From Leuconostoc palmae (lineage in GTDB: Bacteria > Bacillota > Bacilli > Lactobacillales > Lactobacillaceae): a stretch of 64,000 bases of DNA. The stretch lies in contig NZ_BPKZ01000002.1 of the NCBI RefSeq assembly GCF_019656075.1, positions 149,888 to 213,887 of the forward strand, in the 5' to 3' direction. Below are positions 32,954 to 42,164 of the stretch, piece by piece. The notes beneath the pieces were generated by a model that did not search any database, was not told the DNA's origin, and saw nothing but the letters and a program-made list of their open reading frames with translations. Numbering within the stretch: position 1 is the stretch's first letter; every line of letters begins with the position of its first letter. Position numbers and translations under genes: made by a program.

Positions 32954-33733
32954 ATGAAAAGAAAAAAATCATTAAAAATTAATAGATCAAACGAAGAATA
33001 CAAGGTACAGTTAATTAACTGTTTTAACAACTTAGTAAAAGATTCCGAAAATTATGACAAGGGTAATTTTGAGTCTATTAGGAGATCGTCAGTAACTCTT
33101 CGCATGCTATTCTATAACTCGATTAATTCACATAGTATTTTAGACCAATTAGTAGATACAAGCAAATTAAAAATACTTAACACGTTCCTTATAGAAAAAA
33201 ATGACAGTTGCTATTTTGGTGATGTATATCTAGTTCAAAAAATAGGAACGGTATTAGACAAGAATAAAATCTACACTACTTTCATACCGGATGATTTGAC
33301 GATAATGTCTACAGGCAAAAAAATATCTTTCAAAGACTGGTGGTCAGGTAAAATATTTTTCATGAATGAGGGTACAGAAATCACACGACATAAGCTTATA
33401 ACAGTAATGGCTAATCAGGATGGAGGTGCTCATGTAGACGATTCAGTTGATTCTGCTTATCTGAATATATCAAGGGGTAATACAGGATATAGTGTAAATT
33501 TATCCGAATTTTTCCCCAACGAAATATATTCAAAAATGGATCCTGATAAGAATGGATTTATACAAACGAAAGATCTTAATTTAGCATTAATGAGAAAAAT
33601 TGTTCACGAAGTTTTGGTATCACTACCAAGGCAATTACAAATTGATATTGACTATAATCCAGACTTTTCATATAACATGAAAAGTAATCTAAATAAGCTA
33701 ATGTTTTCGATTAAAGTTTCTAACAGTAAATAA
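32954..33733 (+). CDS. Protein of unknown function with ANQDGGAHVD motif
   Basis: 259 aa, soluble. The segment RHKLITVMANQDGGAHVDDS stands out as a motif-like block; no family name comes with certainty. The remainder is mixed alpha/beta with a basic N-terminus. No RBS is visible before the ATG at 32954, so the true start may be internal. Position between the membrane genes and integrase marks it as an accessory gene of the prophage; defence is possible but unproven. Confidence 0.6.
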   Translation: MKRKKSLKINRSNEEYKVQLINCFNNLVKDSENYDKGNFESIRRSSVTLRMLFYNSINSHSILDQLVDTSKLKILNTFLIEKNDSCYFGDVYLVQKIGTVLDKNKIYTTFIPDDLTIMSTGKKISFKDWWSGKIFFMNEGTEITRHKLITVMANQDGGAHVDDSVDSAYLNISRGNTGYSVNLSEFFPNEIYSKMDPDKNGFIQTKDLNLALMRKIVHEVLVSLPRQLQIDIDYNPDFSYNMKSNLNKLMFSIKVSNSK

Positions 33734-33849
33734 AAAACACACCCTATCCGACCAAAGACTGAGGTGTGCTAATGATTATACATAAACGCACTGGGCGTTC
33801 TGTTATATTGTAACAGATGTAAGCCCCTTTTTAAAGGAGGCTTTTTTAT
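33734..33849 (+). other. Intergenic, hairpins before integrase
   Basis: ACACACC...GGTGTG (about 33741-33770) may terminate the 32954 gene. AAGCCcCTTT-TT-AAAGgAGGCTT-TTTT (33821-33847) is a hairpin with a T run whose 3' arm contains the integrase RBS (AGGAGG), so it could both terminate and occlude translation. Confidence 0.5.
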
Positions 33850-34293
33850 ATGGCAAGTTTTGAAAAACGTGGTAAGAAATGGCGAGCAGTCGTCTCTTAT
33901 GTTAACGGTCACGGAGTTTTCAAAAAAGTTACATCTACATTTGATACACAACGTGAAGCTACGTTGTGGGCTGCTAAGGAAGAGGTTAAGGTAAAAAACG
34001 GATATGATCCAGAAAAATCAAAAATGACCTTTAGCAATTATTATCTTGAATGGTTGAAAACATACAAAGAGCCGACCGTCAGAATATCATCTATTCAGAT
34101 AAGATTTCACGGTTTACGCCATTCACACGTATCCTACCTCTTACACAATGGTGTGGACATCGACTACATTTCCAAAAGAGTCGGACACTCTAACATCGGA
34201 ATAACGCTCAGTGTGTATAGCCACATGCTAAAAGAAAAAGAACAAACTCAACGTGAGCTTGCTCTTAATATACTGGATAATATTAGGGAATAA
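33850..34293 (+). pseudogene. int: Phage tyrosine integrase with internal deletion
   Basis: 147 codons instead of about 370-390. The N-terminal AP2-like arm-binding domain (MASFEKRGKKWRAVVSYVNG) and the start of the core-binding region (MTFSNYYLEWLKTYKEPTV) are followed directly by the end of the catalytic domain: FHGLRHSHVSYLLHNGVDIDYISKRVGHSNIGITLSVYSH, with the Arg (HGLRH), His and Tyr. The first catalytic Arg and Lys segments are missing. The deletion is in frame, so a short protein may be made, but not an active recombinase. Confidence 0.9.
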
Positions 34294-34355
34294 TAAGTTA
34301 CTTTCCCCAATTTTCCCCAGAAACGCTGTAAAACAGCGGTATAAATGGCTATTAA

Positions 34356-34631
34356 TTACTTAACAGCTTCTTTCAAAGCTTTACCAGGCTTAAATGCTGG
34401 AACCTTTGATGCAGGAATTTCAATTTCTGCACCAGTTTGTGGGTTACGGCCCTTACGAGCAGCACGATCACGAACTTCGAAGTTACCAAAACCAATCAAT
34501 TGAACTTTTTCACCGTTCTTCAAGGCTTCTTCAATTGAAGCAAATACTGCGTCAACTGATGCAGTAGCATCTTTCTTTGTCAAACCTGTTGCCTTTGCAA
34601 CTGAATCTACTAATTCTTGCTTATTAGCCAT
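34356..34631 (-). CDS. hup: DNA-binding protein HU
   Basis: Nucleoid protein. 91 aa starting [22 protein letters not shown], with the beta-arm [29 protein letters not shown]. Strong codon bias. In related genomes hup lies next to der and near the TPR gene, so the prophage entered just downstream of hup. AGGAG upstream of the ATG. Confidence 0.97.
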   Translation of the reverse strand: MANKQELVDSVAKATGLTKKDATASVDAVFASIEEALKNGEKVQLIGFGNFEVRDRAARKGRNPQTGAEIEIPASKVPAFKPGKALKEAVK

Positions 34632-34792
34632 TTTTGTTCTCCTGAGAGTATTTTATTAACCGTTAAACGGTTTTGAAATCTGTCGAAACATTATTTCATA
34701 TAATTAGAATAACATACGAAACACCGAATGTGTAGTAATTACGCGGTTTTTCGGCTATTCGTAATCAATTTGTTACATTTTTTTATAACAAA

Positions 34793-36106
34793 TTACTTTC
34801 TAGCACGTACAATTAATTTGATTGGTGTTCCAGTAAAGTCAAAGGCTTCGCGAATTTTATTTTCCAAAAAACGTTCATAAGAAAAATGCATCAATTCAAC
34901 ATCATTAACAAAAATAACAAATGTTGGTGGTTGTACGGCTACCTGTGTAGCATAATAAACACGTAAACGTCTGCCATTATCTGTTGGCGTAGGGTTAACA
35001 GCTATTGCATCCATAATAACATCGTTAAGTGTAGAAGAAGAAATACGCTTACGATGATTATTATCAACATCTTTTACAATTTGTGGAATTCTATCCAATC
35101 GTTGCCCTGTTTTTGCAGAAACAAAAATTATTGGTGCATAATCCAAAAACTTGAATTCTGAACGAATCAAGTTTTCAAAACCTTTCATGGTATGCCCATC
35201 TTTTTCAATAGCATCCCATTTATTGACAACAATGACCATTGCTCTACCAGCATCATGTGCAAAGCCAGCAACGTGTTTATCTTGCTCTCTAATGCCTGAT
35301 TCTGCATCAATTACCATCAAGATAACATTACTGTTATCAATTGCTTTAAGTGCACGCATAACAGAATATTTTTCGGTATTTTCATAAACTTTTCCGCGTT
35401 TTCTCATACCAGCTGTATCAACCATGATAAATTCATCGCCTTCAGCAGTTATAAAACGTGAATCAATGGCATCGCGAGTTGTCCCCTCAATGTCAGATAC
35501 AATAACGCGTTGCTCACCCAGCATTGCATTAACAATTGATGATTTTCCAACATTTGGTCGACCAATAATACTAAACTTGATAGCACTATCATCTTCTTGT
35601 TCAGCTGCTTCATCTGGAAAATGTTTGACAACTTCATCAAGCAAATCGCCTAGTCCAAGTCCATGCGACCCTGAAACAGGGAACAAATCACCTAATCCTA
35701 GCGAGTAAAAATCATAAATATCTTGTCTCATTTCAGGATTATCGACTTTATTTACAGCTAAGACAACGGGCTTTTTTGTTTTATATAACATCTTCGCAAC
35801 AACTTCATCTGCATTAGTCACGCCTTCTCTACCCGAAGTAACCATGACAATAACATCGGCCTCGTCAATCGCCAACTCTACTTGCGCACGAATCTCAGCT
35901 AAAAATGGCTCATCGCCTAATTCAATACCGCCAGTATCTATAATTCTAAACTCATAGTTTAACCATTCAGCTGGTGCATATAAACGATCTCTTGTTACGC
36001 CAGGTTTGTCTTCAACAATTGCTATTCTTTCCCCAGCCATACGGTTAAAAATAGTTGATTTACCAACATTTGGTCGACCAACAATTGCTACTAATGGTGC
36101 TGCCAT
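34793..36106 (-). CDS. der: GTPase Der (EngA)
   Basis: Essential 50S assembly GTPase with two G domains. Start at 36106 ([17 protein letters not shown]) with AGGAGA upstream, giving 437 aa, the family length. First G1 GRPNVGKST near residue 10, second GRPNVGKSS near 185, then the KH-like C-terminal domain ending LIVRARK. Confidence 0.97.
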   Translation of the reverse strand: MAAPLVAIVGRPNVGKSTIFNRMAGERIAIVEDKPGVTRDRLYAPAEWLNYEFRIIDTGGIELGDEPFLAEIRAQVELAIDEADVIVMVTSGREGVTNADEVVAKMLYKTKKPVVLAVNKVDNPEMRQDIYDFYSLGLGDLFPVSGSHGLGLGDLLDEVVKHFPDEAAEQEDDSAIKFSIIGRPNVGKSSIVNAMLGEQRVIVSDIEGTTRDAIDSRFITAEGDEFIMVDTAGMRKRGKVYENTEKYSVMRALKAIDNSNVILMVIDAESGIREQDKHVAGFAHDAGRAMVIVVNKWDAIEKDGHTMKGFENLIRSEFKFLDYAPIIFVSAKTGQRLDRIPQIVKDVDNNHRKRISSSTLNDVIMDAIAVNPTPTDNGRRLRVYYATQVAVQPPTFVIFVNDVELMHFSYERFLENKIREAFDFTGTPIKLIVRARK

Positions 36107-36206
36107 AAATGATGTCTCCTTTTTAATACCGCGAACAACCTCAAACGTCCGCTCAACTTTATACAAAATAAAAGAACTGGCGAACCAGCTCTTTTATTGA
36201 CTTATT

Positions 36207-37397
36207 TTACAACTTATCTCCAAAAATGTCGCCCAATGTTGCAGCAGAATCATCTTGTTGGTTATAGGCAGCAATGTCTGCACGTGAAGCAGAACCATCA
36301 TTATTACGACGATCTTCACGTTCTGGCTTTTCTTCTAAAGCCTTCATTGACAATGAAATACGTTCTTCAGCTGGTTTAATGTCCAAAACCTTAACTTGAA
36401 CTTTATCCCCTGACTTCAAAACTTCTGAAGGGTTTTCGATACGCTTATTAGAAATTTGTGATACGTGTACAAGGCCTTCAATACCTGGCAATATTTCCAC
36501 GAATGCACCAAAGTCTTTAACGCGCTTAACTGTTCCTTCAAGAATTGAACCTGCAGCAATTTTATCAGCAGCCTCATCCCAAGGTCCACGTTGAGTTGCC
36601 TTAATAGACAATGAAATACGACCTTTTTCAGTATCCAAAGCTAAAATCTTAACGCTAACTTTATCACCCTTTGACAAAACATCTGCAGGGTTTTTCACAC
36701 GATCATGAGAAATTTCTGATACGTGAACTAATCCATCTACACCGCCCAAATCGACAAATGCACCAAAATCAGTTAAACGTGCAACTGTTCCTTCAACAAC
36801 TTCGCCAACTGTTAACTTGCTAAATACTTCAGCTAGTTGTGCTGCACGTTCTTGTGCGGCAACAGCTTTACGTGACAAAATTAATCGTGCATTAGCAGCA
36901 TCAATTTCAATCACTTGAGCCTTAATATCTTTGTTTTTAAATTGGTTTAAATCAGAAACAAAACGTTCTGCAACCATTGATGCTGGGACAAAACCACGAA
37001 CACCATTTACCAAAACAATTAAACCGCCACGAACAGCATTAATAACCTTGGCATCAACTGTATCACCTTCAGCGAAGTCTAAGTTTTCCCAAGCTTTGCG
37101 GGCATCTAAACGCTTCTTTGACAAAAGATAAGAAACACCTTCCTTATCGCTAGTAACATTTGAGATAATAACAGCTTCAATACTGTCTCCAATTTTTAAT
37201 TCGTCTGCCAGGTTGATGTTACGATCGTCTGAGTACTCACGTGCTGGCACAACTCCTTCTTCACCGGTTGGCAAACCAACTACTGCTTGGTTATCATTAT
37301 CAATGGCTAAAAGTTCACCAGTAACAACATCTCCCACCTTAATTTGATCTGCTGCGCTTTCGAGAGCTGCTAAGAACTCGTTGTTTGTTTCACTCAT
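36207..37397 (-). CDS. rpsA: Ribosomal protein S1-like, four S1 domains
   Basis: 396 aa from the ATG at 37397 (MSETNNEFLAALESAADQ). Four S1 RNA-binding domains; the third and fourth show the typical GTVARLTDFGAFVDLGGVDGLVHVSEIS and GTVKRVKDFGAFVEILPGIEGLVHVSQIS pattern. Four instead of six repeats is the Gram-positive form. Between cmk and der, as in Bacillus. GGAGG is 13-14 nt upstream. Confidence 0.95.
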   Translation of the reverse strand: MSETNNEFLAALESAADQIKVGDVVTGELLAIDNDNQAVVGLPTGEEGVVPAREYSDDRNINLADELKIGDSIEAVIISNVTSDKEGVSYLLSKKRLDARKAWENLDFAEGDTVDAKVINAVRGGLIVLVNGVRGFVPASMVAERFVSDLNQFKNKDIKAQVIEIDAANARLILSRKAVAAQERAAQLAEVFSKLTVGEVVEGTVARLTDFGAFVDLGGVDGLVHVSEISHDRVKNPADVLSKGDKVSVKILALDTEKGRISLSIKATQRGPWDEAADKIAAGSILEGTVKRVKDFGAFVEILPGIEGLVHVSQISNKRIENPSEVLKSGDKVQVKVLDIKPAEERISLSMKALEEKPEREDRRNNDGSASRADIAAYNQQDDSAATLGDIFGDKL

Positions 37398-37465
37398 GAC
37401 GTCTAACGTCCTCCTACAATTTACACTATGTGTATAGTCTACCAGAATAATGAACACTTGTATAG

Positions 37466-37491
37466 TAAAAAACAGCGTTTTTCACGCTGTA
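37466..37491 (-). terminator. Terminator after cmk
   Basis: Minus strand ACAGCGT-GAAAA-ACGCTGT followed by TTTTTA. Confidence 0.85.
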
Positions 37492-37499
37492 AGTTTACA

Positions 37500-38171
37500 T
37501 CATTGTTTTTTTCTTATAATATCTGTAATTTCATCAACTACTACTTCAATAGATTTTCCAGTTGTATCAACTAAAATCGCATCTTTGGCCTGTACTAATG
37601 GACTAATTTTTCGGTGAGAATCTTTATAATCGCGTGCCTCAATATCTGCTTGCAAAGTTTTTAAATCTGAAGTCATGCCTTTGGCAATATTTTCTTTTAA
37701 ACGTCTTTGAGCACGTTCAAGTACACTGGCCACAAGAAAGATTTTGACTTGAGCATTTGGTAAAACAGTTGTCCCAATATCTCTACCGTCCATGATGATA
37801 TTTTGACTATCTGCAATCATTCTTTGTCTATTCACAAGATTTTGACGGACTGAGGCATATGATGCAACCAATGAAACATTTTTAGTTATTTCTGTAGATC
37901 GTATTTCATCTGTTACTTCTTCGTTATTCAAAAAAACGTGCTGTACTGGTGTTCCTGGTTCAAACCTAATGGCTGTTTCAGGCAGTAGGTTTGTAATTTC
38001 TTTTTCTTCTTGATATGGTATGCCTGCTCGTTTAGCAGCCAAAGTGATAGCACGATACATTGCACCTGTATCAACATAGACATATTTTAACTTAGCTGCA
38101 ATTATTTTTGCAATTGTTGATTTGCCAGCTGAAGCTGGCCCATCAATAGCTATTTGAAAATTTTGCTTCAT
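37500..38171 (-). CDS. cmk: Cytidylate kinase
   Basis: Phosphorylates CMP and dCMP. 223 aa from 38171 ([19 protein letters not shown]), GAGGAAAAT upstream. P-loop [17 protein letters not shown] and [14 protein letters not shown] with the (d)CMP-binding Arg-Asp. The longer reading overlapping the LysM gene is not needed. Confidence 0.96.
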   Translation of the reverse strand: MKQNFQIAIDGPASAGKSTIAKIIAAKLKYVYVDTGAMYRAITLAAKRAGIPYQEEKEITNLLPETAIRFEPGTPVQHVFLNNEEVTDEIRSTEITKNVSLVASYASVRQNLVNRQRMIADSQNIIMDGRDIGTTVLPNAQVKIFLVASVLERAQRRLKENIAKGMTSDLKTLQADIEARDYKDSHRKISPLVQAKDAILVDTTGKSIEVVVDEITDIIRKKQ

Positions 38172-38187
38172 ATTTTCCTCTAAATCG

Positions 38188-38772
38188 TTACTTAACATTC
38201 AATGAGCGGCCTGCAAATTGACTATAGTTAGCGACTGACAGCCCAGGATTTAAGGCAATCACTTGATCAGTTGTCATACCATGTGTCGTTGCAAAATTGT
38301 AAAGCGTCTGACTAGCTCCTAGGACAGCTGTTGTATTAGCAACACTGGGTGTACTTGGTACTGACTCTACTGCACTAGATGATTGGCTTGGTACTTGGCT
38401 TGGTACTTGGTTTGTATCTTGACTAGTAGCATTTGTGCTGCTAGAGCTCGATTGTGGTAAACTTTCACTTTCAGCAGAACTTGATGAAGATGATGATTCG
38501 ACTTTAGAACTTGAAGAGTTTGCATCAGATTTTGAAGAAGTTTCTTCCGAGCTTGTGGCAGCCGTTTTTACCCCATTAGATGATTTCTGATGCGTTATCA
38601 TTCCCAAAACAGGAACACTAGATAAAATTAAAAATCCTAAAATAATTAAAGCAATTTTTAGACCTTTATGTTTATTACCTTTTTTATCAGATTGGCGTTC
38701 AAAATTTGGTTCAATTTTTTGTTTATTTGACCGCGAAAGACGGCTCATGTTGTTAGGGTCAAAATCGTTCAT
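38188..38772 (-). CDS. Membrane-anchored LysM protein
   Basis: 194 aa: cytoplasmic basic N-terminus (1-40), one TM helix ([19 protein letters not shown]), a Ser/Glu-rich linker and a C-terminal LysM ([24 protein letters not shown]). A Bacillus YpbE-like cell-wall-binding protein. Upstream of cmk with a 16-nt gap. Confidence 0.85.
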   Translation of the reverse strand: MNDFDPNNMSRLSRSNKQKIEPNFERQSDKKGNKHKGLKIALIILGFLILSSVPVLGMITHQKSSNGVKTAATSSEETSSKSDANSSSSKVESSSSSSSAESESLPQSSSSSTNATSQDTNQVPSQVPSQSSSAVESVPSTPSVANTTAVLGASQTLYNFATTHGMTTDQVIALNPGLSVANYSQFAGRSLNVK

Positions 38773-38848
38773 AATAAAACGACCTCCATTCTAGTAAGTT
38801 CATTTAAAAGTTTACCATAATGAGATCGTATATGTTTATAACGTTTTA

Positions 38849-39433
38849 TTAAAATGATATTTTTTGCTGTAATGGTTTCAAAATAGATAGAATAACAAAA
38901 GTAACTGCTCCCCATATAATACCTTCAACTAAATTAAATGGGATAACCATAGAAACAAAATATTTCCCTAATCCAATAAACTTGGCAATATCAAAATGTG
39001 CAAAGTTTGCATACAATGGCACAGCTACAAACCAATTAACTAAAACAGCAACAATAGTCATCGATATTGTAGCAACGATAATAGCAAAAATATTTTTTAG
39101 CCAATTTTGTGGTTCAAAATTTGGCATAACTAAAAATATTACAATCGTAAAAGTGATAACTACCAGAAAATTAACCGGCATACCAAGATAAGTATTAATA
39201 CCTTCATTGGCCAAAATTAACTTTAACAATGTTCTTAATACAATTGTCCATATCGCAGCTGACATATTAATCCAATAGCCGGCCATTAATATGGGTACAA
39301 TTGAAAAATCAAGCTTCAAAAAATCAGCGCCTGGTATTAATGGTAGCTGTGGAAACAACATGAGACCAAATGATATTGCACTAAAAATGGCAATCATAGT
39401 TAATCTCTGTGTTTTTGTTGATGTAATTGACAT
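38849..39433 (-). CDS. ribU: Riboflavin ECF transporter S component RibU
   Basis: 194-residue membrane protein starting MSITSTKTQRLTMIAIFSA, with ISFGLMLFPQLPLIPGADFLKLDFSIVP, the conserved riboflavin-binding loop pattern of RibU. Six helices. It works with the shared EcfA/A'/T module encoded elsewhere. GAGGGAAA precedes the ATG. Controlled by the FMN riboswitch and terminator directly upstream. Confidence 0.93.
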   Translation of the reverse strand: MSITSTKTQRLTMIAIFSAISFGLMLFPQLPLIPGADFLKLDFSIVPILMAGYWINMSAAIWTIVLRTLLKLILANEGINTYLGMPVNFLVVITFTIVIFLVMPNFEPQNWLKNIFAIIVATISMTIVAVLVNWFVAVPLYANFAHFDIAKFIGLGKYFVSMVIPFNLVEGIIWGAVTFVILSILKPLQQKISF

Positions 39434-39436
39434 ATT

Positions 39437-39489
39437 TTTTCCCTCAAAAAAACTGCACAATTTGTCAGGGTAGCACAAAAAGGCAGTTT
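39437..39489 (-). terminator. Riboswitch-controlled terminator of ribU
   Basis: Minus strand AAACTGC...GCAGTTT followed by T7, directly before the ribU RBS; the loop is long (about 25 nt). Confidence 0.7.
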
Positions 39490-39504
39490 TAACTTTCTTT
39501 TTTA

Positions 39505-39635
39505 AACTTCTTTATACCCGACTTTACGGTCGGCTCTGGATTTTGACCAGATCAACTGCTTACGCAGGTCGCGGGCTTACCATGGCTAACCATGTCTCAC
39601 CGCCGGTTGGGATTTACACCCGACCCTGAAGTAAT
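39505..39635 (-). promoter_or_regulatory. FMN riboswitch (RFN element)
   Basis: Minus strand contains the RFN core in order: TTCAGGGTCGGGTG, AATCCCAACCGGCGGT, a variable hairpin, AGCCCGCGACC, a loop, and CTGGTCAAAATCCAGAGCCGACCGT. FMN binding should favour the downstream terminator and shut ribU off. Confidence 0.96.
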
Positions 39636-39686
39636 ATTCAATTTACAGTTTTTATAGTAACAGACTTCTATTTAAAATTCAACTCA

Positions 39687-40436
39687 CTATTTTTTGCGAT
39701 AGTTTTTATAATCTTGAACTTTTAAACGCTTAACTTCTGCATTAGTTAATTTACGATATTCTCCAGACTGCAATCCTGTTAAATCAAAAAAAGCATACTG
39801 TTCACGGGTTAACTTATCAACGGGCAATCCCACTTTTTGAAGCATATCTTTAACCTGGTGATTGCGTCCCTCATGAATAATAATACGAACCATACTCGTC
39901 TTTTTGTCTTTGTCGACTCGCTCAATTGTAACTCGTGCTGGTGCCGTTTTACGTCCCTTAATAACCACACCATGCTGTAATGGCGCTAATTTTTCTGGAG
40001 TTGCAATCCCAGAAACTTTAGCCAAATAAACTTTATCGACACGCGATTTTGGATGCATTAATTGATTTGCAATTTCGCCATCGTTGGTCATCAATAAAAC
40101 ACCAGTTGTGTCATAATCTAATCTTCCAACCGGATAAACACGTTGATCGATGCCCTCTAAAATATCTAGAACTGTCTTGCGTCCTTTTTCATCGCTGTTT
40201 GTTGTTACAACACCCCGTGGTTTGTTCATCAAAAGATAGACTTTCTTTTCACGACCTTCAATAGGCGCACCATCAACTTGAATTTTATCATTGTCAGTTA
40301 CTTTTATACCCAATTCAGTGACAGTCTTCCCATTGACTTGAACACGTCCAGAGGTAATTAAAGTCTCTGCATTTCGACGTGATGTAATACCAGCTTGAGC
40401 AATAATTTTTTGTAAACGTTGTGCTTCTTCAGGCAT
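39687..40436 (-). CDS. rluB: 23S rRNA pseudouridine synthase RluB
   Basis: 249 aa. N-terminal S4 domain (RLQKIIAQAGITSRRNAETLI) and the RsuA/RluB catalytic core VYPVGRLDYDTTGVLLMTNDGE, with the catalytic Asp. Downstream of scpB with an 8-nt overlap, the conserved Firmicutes order scpA-scpB-rluB. Confidence 0.95.
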   Translation of the reverse strand: MPEEAQRLQKIIAQAGITSRRNAETLITSGRVQVNGKTVTELGIKVTDNDKIQVDGAPIEGREKKVYLLMNKPRGVVTTNSDEKGRKTVLDILEGIDQRVYPVGRLDYDTTGVLLMTNDGEIANQLMHPKSRVDKVYLAKVSGIATPEKLAPLQHGVVIKGRKTAPARVTIERVDKDKKTSMVRIIIHEGRNHQVKDMLQKVGLPVDKLTREQYAFFDLTGLQSGEYRKLTNAEVKRLKVQDYKNYRKK

Positions 40437-41028
40437 TGTTCTTCTCTTCTTTCATCGTTAATTCAGTTTCAAACACAGTATTATCAAATAAATCGCCATT
40501 ATTCTCAATATCAAGTGAATCGATATCAGGTAAAGGTGGTAACTCTAGCAAAGAATGTAAACCAAAATAGTCTAAAAACAAATCAGAAGTGCCAAACAAA
40601 ATCGGACGACCTGGCTCATCTTTTCGCCCCACTTCGGTAATAAGCTGTTGAATCATTAATTTTTTTAACGGGCCAGTGGATTGCACCCCACGAATCTGAT
40701 CAATTTCTATCCGAGTAATAGGTTGCTTATACGCAATAATGACTAAAGTTTCAAGTTGTGCTTGCGTTAGTTTTGTATTTTCAGCCGATTCAAAATAACC
40801 CTTTAAAGTCTGTCCTAAATGCGATTTTGTTACTAACCTATATCCATCTTGGGTTTCTTTAATTTCTAATGCACTGGTCTTATCATTATGATACTTAGCT
40901 GATAATTGTTCGACTAATTGTTTAACTGCAGTTTTTTCAAAACTGGTTGCTATACAAATTTGTTGTATTGTGATACCTTCAGTTCCAGCTACAAATAATA
41001 GGGCTTCCAATTGTGCTAGATTATTCAT
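40429..41028 (-). CDS. scpB: Segregation and condensation protein B
   Basis: Kleisin-associated winged-helix subunit of SMC condensin. 199 aa with two winged-helix domains; family block TLVIIAYKQPITRIEIDQIRGV. Overlaps scpA and rluB. Confidence 0.94.
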   Translation of the reverse strand: MNNLAQLEALLFVAGTEGITIQQICIATSFEKTAVKQLVEQLSAKYHNDKTSALEIKETQDGYRLVTKSHLGQTLKGYFESAENTKLTQAQLETLVIIAYKQPITRIEIDQIRGVQSTGPLKKLMIQQLITEVGRKDEPGRPILFGTSDLFLDYFGLHSLLELPPLPDIDSLDIENNGDLFDNTVFETELTMKEEKNNA

Positions 41029-41782
41029 TAGGTTTTTGATTCCTTATTTCTATAAATATTTCTGATTGAATATCAGTTTGGTGAAAACTTAAATAACTCT
41101 CTTTTGCCATCTCCAACAATGCTAAAAATATTGTGACCATTGGTTCTCGATCGGACATACCATCAAACACATCATCAAACTTTATAAGATCACCTTTCTG
41201 ATGTTTAGCAAAAATGTGATTAATTTGGGTTATAGCCATTGCTATGGTATATTTCTCAGTAATTACGCGCTTACTAAGTGGTTGTTTTCTTTTCTTTCTT
41301 TGAACTAGTTTTTTAAAGGCACTTTGTAAATCACTAATATCAATTTCTTGTACCAACAATTTCATATCATTTCCAATTTCTTCAGATGGCACCATTGGTA
41401 GTCGGGAAAAAGATTGTTTATTCATTATTTCACGTGACTTAAACAAATCACTTGCCTGCTGAAATTGCTTATAAGTCAATAACTGTAACATTAGCTCTTC
41501 TTTTGTGTCTAAAAAATCTTCTTCGAATGTTACTTCCTCTAAAGCTTCTTGGGGTAACAATTCTGAAGATTTAATTTGTAACAAAGTTGCAGCCATTACA
41601 AGATAGTCACTCGAAATATCTAGTTGCATATCTTGTTGTTGATGAATAAATGATAGATATTGATCAGTAATATCTTTTATTGGCAAATCAAAAATATCTA
41701 GTTCTGATTTCTTAATAAGATGCAGTAATAAATCAAGTGGTCCTTCAAAATCACTCAACTTGATGGTTAGATGATTGGTCAC
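41021..41782 (-). CDS. scpA: Segregation and condensation protein A
   Basis: Kleisin subunit of SMC-ScpAB. 253 aa, signature SDFEGPLDLLLHLIKKSELDIFDLPI. I choose the GTG at 41782, which overlaps the ribT stop as GTGA and has GGAG 9 nt upstream; a GTG 15 nt further upstream is possible. Confidence 0.93.
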   Translation of the reverse strand: MTNHLTIKLSDFEGPLDLLLHLIKKSELDIFDLPIKDITDQYLSFIHQQQDMQLDISSDYLVMAATLLQIKSSELLPQEALEEVTFEEDFLDTKEELMLQLLTYKQFQQASDLFKSREIMNKQSFSRLPMVPSEEIGNDMKLLVQEIDISDLQSAFKKLVQRKKRKQPLSKRVITEKYTIAMAITQINHIFAKHQKGDLIKFDDVFDGMSDREPMVTIFLALLEMAKESYLSFHQTDIQSEIFIEIRNQKPNE

Positions 41783-42132
41783 AATGACTTTCTCCACTTA
41801 TTGATTAATTTTTGATTATCAAGTGTTCCCATTAAGAACTCATTGCTATTTTGCTTTTGAAACTCTGATAATACCTTAAAATAATTGCGTACGTTACGTG
41901 CTTCCGGTGTAAAAGCAATGTGCCTAATAAGGGCAATGTTTTGACTTAAAAATTCCACTCCTAAGACACCTTGTGATTGATTGTCATCTCTCCAAATGTA
42001 AAGTTGCCTAGTATCTCGGTCATTGTACCAAGCGATCTCAGCGTTCAAATGCTGTAATTCACGTAATCCGGGTATCAATGACAGAATACCCATAACTGTT
42101 TTTTCATTATCATTTCTAGCCTGTATTAGCAT
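41779..42132 (-). CDS. ribT: RibT-like GNAT acetyltransferase
   Basis: 117 aa. Short GNAT fold; NEKTVMGILSLIPGLRELQHL and the acetyl-CoA region GVEFLSQNIALIRHIAFTPEARN align with the RibT family of Firmicutes, which sits next to scpA. Role in riboflavin metabolism is historical and unproven. ATG at 42132 with GGGAG upstream. Confidence 0.8.
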   Translation of the reverse strand: MLIQARNDNEKTVMGILSLIPGLRELQHLNAEIAWYNDRDTRQLYIWRDDNQSQGVLGVEFLSQNIALIRHIAFTPEARNVRNYFKVLSEFQKQNSNEFLMGTLDNQKLINKWRKSL

Positions 42133-42164
42133 ATTTTCTCCCAAATGTAACCTTTTTAACATGA

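Noticed and set aside
34310..34345. Strong terminator after hup
   Set aside because: CGCTG-TTTTA-CAGCG is present on the minus strand, but it lacks a T run, so it is not listed as a terminator.
34294..34350. Possible attachment site TTTCCCCAATTTTCCCCAG after the integrase
   Set aside because: Looks like the 3' flank of many int genes, but no matching core was found at 24668-24855, so no att pair can be claimed.
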